This document shows positions 62,372 to 64,000 of a stretch of 64,000 bases of DNA, piece after piece. A program made the position numbers and the translations under genes. The notes below the pieces were generated by a model. The model did no database searches. It saw only the letters and a list, made by a program, of their open reading frames with translations, and had not been told where the DNA came from. This DNA comes from Bacteroidales bacterium (GTDB taxonomy: Bacteria; Bacteroidota; Bacteroidia; Bacteroidales; UBA4417): the NCBI GenBank assembly GCA_030654075.1, contig JAURYB010000078.1, positions 1-64,000 on the forward strand. Reading direction: 5' to 3'. Every line of letters begins with the position of its first letter. Position 1 is the first letter of the stretch.

Positions 62372-64000
62372 ATGATAACAGCATTTACACTTAATCGCCA
62401 TTTCCAGAGGAGTTTATACGTTTTAATGTTTACGCTTCTTTTTGCAGGCACTGCTTTTTCGCAGTCGGCAACAATTGTAGGAAGGATAACCGATGGTACT
62501 GATAAATCACCTTTGCCGTTTTCTTCAATTTCTGTAAAAGGCACAACAATAGGAGTTAGCACCGATATTGACGGGAAATATGTACTTGGAGGTGTGCCAG
62601 CGGGCAAACAAACGATAGTTTTCAGTTACATGGGTTATACTACTGCTGAAAAGGATGTTGAAATTAAATCAGGTTCTGCAACAACATTAGATATGACCTT
62701 ATCGATTGAGGCCATAATGAGTTCAGGAGTTGTAGTTACAGCTCAATTGCGGGGACAAATGCAGGCCATTAATCAACAGGTAAATGCAAAAGGAATTATA
62801 AATGTGGTATCGGCCGAAAAACTCAAGGAACTTCCTGACGGAAACTTAGCCGATGCTATGGGCCGACTGCCGGGGATCATGGTTCAGCGCGATGGCGGCG
62901 AAGGTGAAAAGATAATTATCAGGGGATTGGATCCAAAATACAGTACAGTTTCAGTAAACGGAGCTTTGGCTCCGTCAACCGATGCTAAGGACAGAAGTGT
63001 GAATATGAACCTGATTTCGCCGGATATTATCAGCAGCCTGGAGGTTATGAAAGCGAATACTGCCGATAAGGATGCCGATGGATTAGGTGGTACCGTAAAT
63101 ATGGTTGTGAAGGAAGCGGATAAAAACCGGAAACTGAATTTTGGCTTACAGGGCGGTTACAGCGGACAAATTAAAGCTCTTGGAAACGCAAAGGGATCGC
63201 TGTTTTATAGTGAGCGTTTTTTTAAAAGCAAATTAGGTCTTATGCTCTCGGCAAGTGCTGAAATAACGGACAGAAGTTCCGAGCAGTTCAGGGCATATTA
63301 TAGTGTGGCAGGCGATCCGGCTGTCGGGCAGGATTATGTTCAACCTCATATTACAAGCATCCGTTTAGAATCAAACCTGGAAAAACGTAACCGATACAAT
63401 GTAAGCGCTAACATCGATTACAATATCGGGAAATCATCCTTTAAAATGGTAAATATGTTCAGCCGGGCGGATAAAGATATATTCTCGCGCGAAAAAAGAT
63501 ACGATACAGATGGTTCCTTTATTAACTACAGTCAATTCGATATACAGGAAGAGGAATGGATGGTATCCAATTCAATTGACGCCAGGCACATCCTGGGAAG
63601 CACGGAACTTACATGGGGTGCTTCGCGTTCACAATCGCAACAAAATACGCCTTACGATCATTCCCTTTCGTTCCGCCATTCAAGCGCATTTGCTGTATCT
63701 CCTTCCGATTTGAGCCTGTTAAATCCATTTGATGTGCCTACAACAGAAAATTTAAGCGAACAACTGGAAAATTACTATTTGTATGATGGCACAATGCTGA
63801 ATTATAAATCAGTAGAAACTGAAATTAGTTTCTGGACGAATTATCAGATACCCTATAGTTTTGGTGATAATATTGGCGGTTTTCTGAAAGTGGGTGGAAA
63901 AGCAAGATGGAAAGAGCGGGAGCATAACAGCCGCCGCGGGTACGAGCGTTTTGATTCATTCTCCTCTGCAATTGCAGATCGCGAAAGTTATACGAAAGCT
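62372..64000 (+). CDS. TonB-dependent receptor, partial (runs off window)
   Basis: Open for 543 codons to the window end. Signal peptide (LLFAGTAFSQ), a carboxypeptidase-regulatory-like domain (IVGRITDGTDKSPLPFSS), and a plug domain with LADAMGRLPGIMVQRDGGEG and EKIIIRGLDPKYSTVSVNG, then DADGLGGTVNMVVKEADKNR and barrel strands. The plug resembles the Xanthomonas/Caulobacter-type TonB receptors rather than SusC; no SusC TonB-box region is present. It would import the oligosaccharide released by the upstream enzymes. Whether a SusD-like partner follows lies outside the window. Confidence 0.88.
   Translation, partial: MITAFTLNRHFQRSLYVLMFTLLFAGTAFSQSATIVGRITDGTDKSPLPFSSISVKGTTIGVSTDIDGKYVLGGVPAGKQTIVFSYMGYTTAEKDVEIKSGSATTLDMTLSIEAIMSSGVVVTAQLRGQMQAINQQVNAKGIINVVSAEKLKELPDGNLADAMGRLPGIMVQRDGGEGEKIIIRGLDPKYSTVSVNGALAPSTDAKDRSVNMNLISPDIISSLEVMKANTADKDADGLGGTVNMVVKEADKNRKLNFGLQGGYSGQIKALGNAKGSLFYSERFFKSKLGLMLSASAEITDRSSEQFRAYYSVAGDPAVGQDYVQPHITSIRLESNLEKRNRYNVSANIDYNIGKSSFKMVNMFSRADKDIFSREKRYDTDGSFINYSQFDIQEEEWMVSNSIDARHILGSTELTWGASRSQSQQNTPYDHSLSFRHSSAFAVSPSDLSLLNPFDVPTTENLSEQLENYYLYDGTMLNYKSVETEISFWTNYQIPYSFGDNIGGFLKVGGKARWKEREHNSRRGYERFDSFSSAIADRESYTKA

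Noticed and set aside
62341-62607. 88-codon minus-strand frame
   Set aside because: It lies opposite the signal peptide and regulatory-like domain of the TonB receptor, which has clear homology.
1-64000. tRNA, rRNA or known riboswitch in the gaps
   Set aside because: No cloverleaf, conserved rRNA segment or riboswitch core was recognisable by eye; a covariance-model scan would be needed to exclude small RNAs.

Overview
The window looks like a chromosomal segment of an AT-rich member of the Bacteroidetes, probably a free-living or sediment/plant-litter Bacteroidales/Marinilabiliales-type organism rather than a gut Bacteroides. The basis is a SusC/SusD pair, a one-protein hybrid two-component regulator, promoters with the Bacteroidetes -7 element TAnnTTTG, few visible Shine-Dalgarno sequences, and C-terminal type IX secretion (T9SS) sorting domains on secreted proteins. 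No rRNA, tRNA, CRISPR array, transposase or phage gene was seen. Almost the whole window is devoted to pectin (galacturonan) degradation and uronate catabolism.

Layout. (1) 412-5129: a CstA-type carbon-starvation permease and a secreted fusion of a jelly-roll-like domain, ankyrin repeats and a serine beta-lactamase-like hydrolase. (2) 5458-12981: rhamnogalacturonan acetylesterase, a LacI repressor, and a divergent operon uxaE-kduI-kduD-uxaC-eda for galacturonate and unsaturated uronates. (3) 13015-33206: the main pectin utilisation locus, with two GH28 polygalacturonases, a DUF4861 protein, the hybrid two-component regulator, a GH105 unsaturated uronyl hydrolase, SusC/SusD, a CE8 pectin methylesterase, a GH43 enzyme and an ExuT-like hexuronate permease. 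(4) 33288-37204: a T9SS-exported PL9 pectate lyase, an unknown T9SS-exported protein and a small membrane protein. (5) 37423-45389: a second LacI repressor, a mannonate-type SDR oxidoreductase, a PfkB kinase, a LarA-family (nickel-pincer) epimerase, PdxB and 6-phosphogluconate dehydrogenase. (6) 45460-52768: a three-domain protein (BNR propeller, GH105, DUF4861), a tandem DUF1080 protein, an exported Gfo/Idh oxidoreductase and KDG kinase. (7) 53021-55433: a GntP permease and glycerate kinase. (8) 55978-64000: a second degradative cluster with an unrecognised secreted toroid-like protein, two paralogous metallophosphoesterases, a divergent GH28 and a TonB-dependent receptor cut by the window end.

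How they work together. CE8 and CE12 remove methyl and acetyl groups. PL9, the GH28s, GH43 and the GH105s cut galacturonan and rhamnogalacturonan to mono- and disaccharides. SusC/D and ExuT import them. Unsaturated uronate goes through KduI/KduD to KDG, then KdgK and Eda. Galacturonate goes through UxaC and the UxaE epimerase to fructuronate and then, through the SDR at 38544, to mannonate. No mannonate dehydratase (UxuA) gene is in the window. Instead the same operon carries a LarA-type epimerase, a sugar kinase and 6-phosphogluconate dehydrogenase, which together suggest an undescribed branch: mannonate to gluconate to 6-phosphogluconate to ribulose 5-phosphate. This is the main biological hypothesis of this reading.

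Two other items stand out. The two LacI genes have palindromic operators built from interchangeable half-sites. Many gene gaps, including all four inside operon (5) downstream of the SDR gene, hold inverted repeats whose arms are made of short phased units (7 bp in at least four cases).
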